Source of the DNA: Tetraselmis striata
Lineage: Eukaryota; Chlorophyta; Chlorodendrophyceae; Chlorodendrales; Chlorodendraceae
Assembly (NCBI GenBank): GCA_006384855.1
Contig: VCJN01003207.1
Location: forward strand, 1 to 64,000
Length of the DNA stretch: 64,000 nucleotides
Direction of reading: 5' to 3'
The notes under the pieces are model-generated. The model was not told the DNA's origin and made no database searches. It saw nothing but the letters and a program-made list of their open reading frames with translations. Below, piece after piece: positions 59,756 through 64,000 of the stretch. How positions within the stretch are numbered: the first letter of the stretch is position 1; each line of letters opens with the position of its first letter. The position numbers and the translations under genes are program-made.

Positions 59756-60005
59756 TTTACTATCAGGGGTGACCCCTGGTACTCTGAGAAAACAAGCAAA
59801 ACAACCCAGCCATCATCAGACTCTTGACCCTCTCCCTGTAACCAAAAAGTATGTCAGACCCTGGCTCGACTGCTGCGACGTCACAGCAGCCCACACTTGT
59901 CGCCGCGGCGGCACCCTCCTTCCCTTCCTACCCGCGTATACGCTGGGATATACTGCGTGCACTCAGCCCCTCCACTGCTTTGCTTCCAGGAGCGCGCACG
60001 CGTCC

Positions 60006-61499
60006 ATGTCGTGCGTGGCGGTGCTGGCCGGACATCCGCCGGCGGCGCCGTCCCGTCGGGCGTCGTCGATCAAGGTAAGGAGACACGCGCAGCCGGCGGG
60101 CCGATTGGCGGGCACCGCTGGCGACTGGACAGCTGCGTGGACATATGGGGCGTCCAAGGGGCTTCGGAAGACACAGGTATGGGCACACCAGAGAGCGCCG
60201 GCCAAGGCAGAGGCGGCGCGCAAGGACCGCCAGCGCATCCGTGGCGGCGCTGATGGCGAAGGCAGTCTCGGCGGCGACACAGCCGGCAAAGGCGCTTCGC
60301 GTCGACTGCACGCCCAGGCCACGGCGGCCGCCAAGGCTGGGCGGACCCCCAAGGCGTTGGAGCTGCTGGCGCAGGGGCGCGCGGCCTTCCCGCTCGACAA
60401 GTTCTTCGCCATCTCGGCCGCCCACCTTCTGCGCCGGCGCGCTCTGCCGGCGGACGTCCGCGAGGCGCGCCGCTTGTACGCCGCCGCTGTGGAGCTGGAC
60501 CCCGCGGACTCACGCACGCTGCAGGTGAGACTGGACCCCCGCCAGCGGGGAAGGACGTCAGACGAGGGATTTTCCTCACCAGGCACCTCCCTGCATGCGC
60601 CGCTCTCTCAGGCATGGGCGGTGCTGGAGTCCAAGCACGGCGACGCTGCCGAGGCGTCACGCCTCTTTGCCGATGCTGTGGCTGCCGACCCGTCGCACCT
60701 GGCGGCGCTGCAGGCATGCCCCTCCTCCCACCCCCTGCAGCGAATCAGCGCCGGCATGCCCCCCCCCCCCCCCCCCCCCACTCCCCTTCCCCATCCCTTC
60801 AGTGCAGCTATGCCGGCATGCACTGGCTGACATGGGGCCTGGACAGGCGTGGGGGTTGCATGAGCAGGCGGCCGGCAACGCGGAGCGGGGGCAGGAGCTG
60901 CTGAAGCAAGCAGCAGAGCGGCATAGCCCGGAGGCGCTGCAGGTGAGCCAGCTCCAGCGCAGGCCTCCCCCAGGCCTCGCCCGCGCGTTCGACCCCTGGA
61001 GCTGAGCATGGCGGAGGGGCGGTCATGCTACAAAGGGACGCGCAGTGCCACCAGTAGCAGCGCATCTACGCTGAAGCGCAGGATGCATCCCCCAGGCATC
61101 CGTCATCCGCCTGCGGCGCCATGGCTGAGCACATGCACTGAGCGCGCAACGCCTTGGGGTCACGAGCGTGCTTCAGCGCTTAGCTGCAAGTGGATGAGGC
61201 AGTTTGGAAGTGGGTGTTTGCGCAAGGAGCAGGAGAAGGGGTATAATCCCGGGAGGGAGGGGGGGGGGGGGGGGGGAGGTCAAGAGAGGAGGGGGGGAGG
61301 GGGGTCTTGCACGGTACCACCGCCATGACATCCCGCAGGGGGCTCCTCTGATGGATGAATGCGACCAAGGAGCTCTGGGTTGCCGATGCTCATACCCTTT
61401 CCCTTTCGCACCCTCTCATCAGGCGCTGGGGCAGGCCGAGGAGCGCAGCGGGAAGCACAAGGCGGCTGCCAGGTGCGCTGGAACCCCGGATTCCCCCTC

Positions 61500-61530
<31 letters not shown>

Positions 61531-64000
61531 AACTACATGGGCTAGTCGCCATGTTAGGGCGAGAGGAGGACAGGCAGTCAGCGCGATGCTTGAATGGGCT
61601 TTGGCACGGACATAGCAGCCTCCTGAGCACAGCCCCGCCGCGCCTGTGGGCTCGGCCATTCCCGCCGCCCATTGGAGCAGACTGTACACGCAGGCGACAG
61701 AGGCAGACGCGCGACACGGACCCTCCTGGACGGTGAGCCCTCCTCTCCCTCCCCCCCCCCCCCCTCCCTCCTTTGCAGTGAGAGAGCCCTTGCTGGTCAG
61801 GCTGATGTCTGTCCGCGCCCTCCATGCCAGGCTTGGGCGCTTCTCACCGCGCGCTTGGGCGCGATTGGCAAGGCCCGCAAGCTCTTTGACGCGGCGCTCG
61901 CAGCAGACGCGCAGCCAGCCGTCCCGCTTCTCAACGCCTACGCCCACACAGAGGTGCCCTCCTACAGTGCCCCCATGCCCTGCACTCTGCACATGCCACT
62001 CAGGTGATGGCTGTGCGTGGGGGAGGGGCGGGGGGGGGGGGGGGGCTGTCCCCGGTGAGGGATCTCCGGGCTGTTGTTATGGCGGATTGGGCGGAGGCGT
62101 GGGTGCGCCACCAGCCCTCAGCTCAGATCAGTCAGGGGGTGGGAGAGTACCACTCTGGTCTGGGGTACGGAGGGGTTCCAGGCAGGTGGCATGGTGGCGG
62201 CCCTTAGCAACCCCCCCCCCCCCCCCCCGCTCCCTTCTGCCCCTTACCCCCCCCCCCCCCTTCTCTCCCTGCCCGGTGGTGGGCCGGGGGGCGCAGGCGC
62301 GACACGGCGGACTCTCCAAGGCGCGGCGGCTGTACAGCCAGGCCCTGGAGCTGGAGCCGGGGCGGGTGGAGTCCCTGCTGGGCCTGGGCGCCCTGGAGGT
62401 CGGCGCCACCCCGCAGCCCCTCCCGCAAGTGCCTTCCATATCCTGCCTAGGGCGCTATCACAAGGATCTAGTGCTGGTTGTTGTGGAGGTTGCTGCGGTG
62501 GTCTCATTTGATCCCGTGTATTATCCGCTTGCGATTGTGTCATCCCGGGGCGGCAGGCGCGTGCCGGGAACGTTCCCAAGGCGGTCGCGCTGTACGAGAA
62601 GGCGCTGGAGACGGAGCCGTGCAACGTGAAGGTATGGGGGGAACCCTCGTGCCTCCTCCGCCCCTTCCTCCTTGACTCCTCGCGCTACTTTGTTTGGGGC
62701 TGCTCCTGGTAGCTACTTCAGCCCAAGTGTGGGACATAGCATGGCTGACAGCGCAAGCTTTCCCTGCAGGTGCGGCACACGCTGGCGCAGCTCCATGTGC
62801 AGCTGGGAGACGATGAGGTGCGCCCCGCCCCCCCCCCCGCCCCCCCCCCCCCCCAGTGCGGCCGACATGACCGGGAAGTGGATGTGTGGGTTCAGAAAAG
62901 GCTGGGTGTCTTGAGCTTCGGAAGAACTCTGCTCAGCGTCCTGTGGTTGAGCGCTCACGCGGGAGGCAACTTCGCGGCAACGGCACGCTCATCACGATGG
63001 GTGGCGAGTGCGGGAGGGATGCATACTATGCGATGGCGTGATGGCGTGTGGTTGAGCGGGTGAGGGCGCGGTTGGCGGGGATGCATGCGCAGAGTGCGAG
63101 GCGGATTCTGGAGGAGCTGCTGGCCGGGGCGCCCGGGAACGCGCGCGTGCGGCGCAGCGCGGGCGAGCTGGCGCAGGGGCGCGGGGAGTTTAAGGCCGCC
63201 GCGGCGCACTACCAGGCGGGGATGGACAGCCCGGGTGCCCCCCCCCCCCCCCCCCCTTGGCCTCTGTCGCTGTCACGCCGCACCAGCCACCGTCATCAAG
63301 GGGCAGCTGGAAGGTTGCGTGGCACCTGTCTCCACGCAACCTTCCAGCCCCCCCTTCTGCCCTCCCACGCTGACTCTGCCTCCCCCCCCACCCCCCAACC
63401 ACCCCCCGCCGCGCCTTGGCGTGCACTGCATGCGGCAGGCATGGACGCTCTGCTGTGCTTTGAGGCCTATGCCGGCCTACAGGAATTCTTAGGTGCCGGC
63501 GCCCGCTCCCTGGCTCGTGTTCCTCGCACCCCCTCCCTCCCTCTGTCACCATCCACGTGCTCAGTCCTATCATTGGCCTGGCCAGGGCAGTCCTGTGCCG
63601 CCGTTCAAAGGCACCCGCAGCGCTTCACTATGTCGCAACAGCACCGCTGGAGCTGACGCAGCATGCGGCATCCCCCCTCCCCCCCCCCCCCCCCCCCCCC
63701 CACCCCCTCCCTGTCCTTCGGCGCTTTCCTGGGCGGCCAGGTGAGATCGACGAGGCGAAGGCCGTGTTCCGGGCGGGCGAGGCCCGGCTGCCAGGCGGCC
63801 GGCGGGGCGCCCCCAGCCAGCGTGGCTGCCACGCCACGGGCCGCTTCCTGCGCATGTGGGCCCTCTTTGAGCGCCGCCGCGGCAGCTTCCAGGTGCCCCC
63901 CCCCCCCCCCCCCCCCCTTACCTTCCCCCCATGAAGCTGTCCTCAGCTGCCGTGAGGCTGTCCCTCTTTCCCAGCAGTCCCGTTGGAAAGACGGTGCGCT
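60006..64000 (+). CDS. TPR/HAT repeat protein, plastid RNA-factor-like, partial
   Basis: Exons in frame: 60006-60074, 60192-60524, 60612-60713, 60847-60942, 61423-61472, 61681-61732, 61831-61953, 62297-62398, 62557-62631, 62770-62817, 63057-63234, 63439-63492, 63741-63892 and 63975-63993. The gene runs past the window. The ATG at 60006 gives a short transit-like MSCVAVLAGHPPAAPSRRAS before a GTAAGG donor. At least nine half-a-TPR units follow, with aromatic and acidic anchors: AWAVLESKHGDAAEASRLF, AWGLHEQAAGNAERGQELL, AWALLTARLGAIGKARKLF, ARRLYSQALELEP, AVALYEKALETEP and MWALFERRRGSF. Exons often begin at a repeat boundary. The style matches HCF107/Mbb1-type proteins that stabilise or process plastid mRNAs, but this is inference. 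One intron (60714-60846) would need a GC donor, and the acceptor before 63057 is weak. Confidence 0.7.

Noticed and set aside
1..64000. CRISPR arrays, operons, bacterial-type terminators
   Set aside because: None seen; the repeats are not evenly spaced short repeats, and the genes have spliceosomal introns.

Overview
This window is nuclear DNA from a photosynthetic eukaryote, most likely a green alga (Chlorophyta). About ten protein genes are split by many spliceosomal introns, with donors mostly GTGCG or GTGAG and acceptors mostly CAG. Coding exons are GC-rich and sit in islands between AT-rich, repeat-filled stretches. Many genes have plastid-type N-termini or plastid jobs: PsbP-domain protein, plastid-lipid-associated protein/fibrillin, D-glycerate 3-kinase, FKBP-type isomerase, GST-like protein, and a TPR/HAT protein like plastid RNA-maturation factors. 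I saw no bacterial operon, CRISPR array or rRNA. I built exon models by hand from splice sites and checked that the reading frame carries across every junction. Terminal exons are the least certain parts.

Layout: 1-2867 is AT-rich with dispersed repeats. 2868-4648 is a tandemly repeated element with a coiled-coil, proline-rich ORF, bounded by AT microsatellites. About 4930-6017 (+) is a beta-helix-like gene or gene fragment. 7356-8838 (-) is a PsbP-domain thylakoid lumen protein, divergent from 9369-10955 (+), a 170-aa probable plastid protein of unknown function. 13289-20449 (-) is a 12-exon, 803-aa WD40 protein. 21930-22169 is a tRNA-related SINE with a 15-bp target duplication. 23326-24656 (+) is a Sua5/YrdC tRNA-modification enzyme with a one-base frame disruption. 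25688-27405 (+) is a PAP/fibrillin. About 29152-32037 (+) is D-glycerate 3-kinase. 34188-36326 (+) is a MYND-finger protein.

37010-42763 (-) is a 14-exon GST-like gene with an in-frame TAG. It diverges from an FKBP-type isomerase (43435-45679, +). 46761-49486 (-) encodes NHL repeats fused to BTB/BACK. 52437-55463 is a Mutator-like DNA transposon with 71-bp terminal inverted repeats and a truncated transposase. 55464-59643 is gene-poor and holds a second SINE copy. 59644-59755 is a MITE with perfect 29-bp inverted repeats. 60006 to the window end (+) is a TPR/HAT repeat gene that runs off the window.

The most unusual global signal is the abundance of pure C/G homopolymers (12 to 38 nt). They lie almost only in introns and spacers, and repeatedly sit right behind 5' splice sites with C on the sense strand. 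A four-copy family of about 220 bp is also spread through spacers and long introns.
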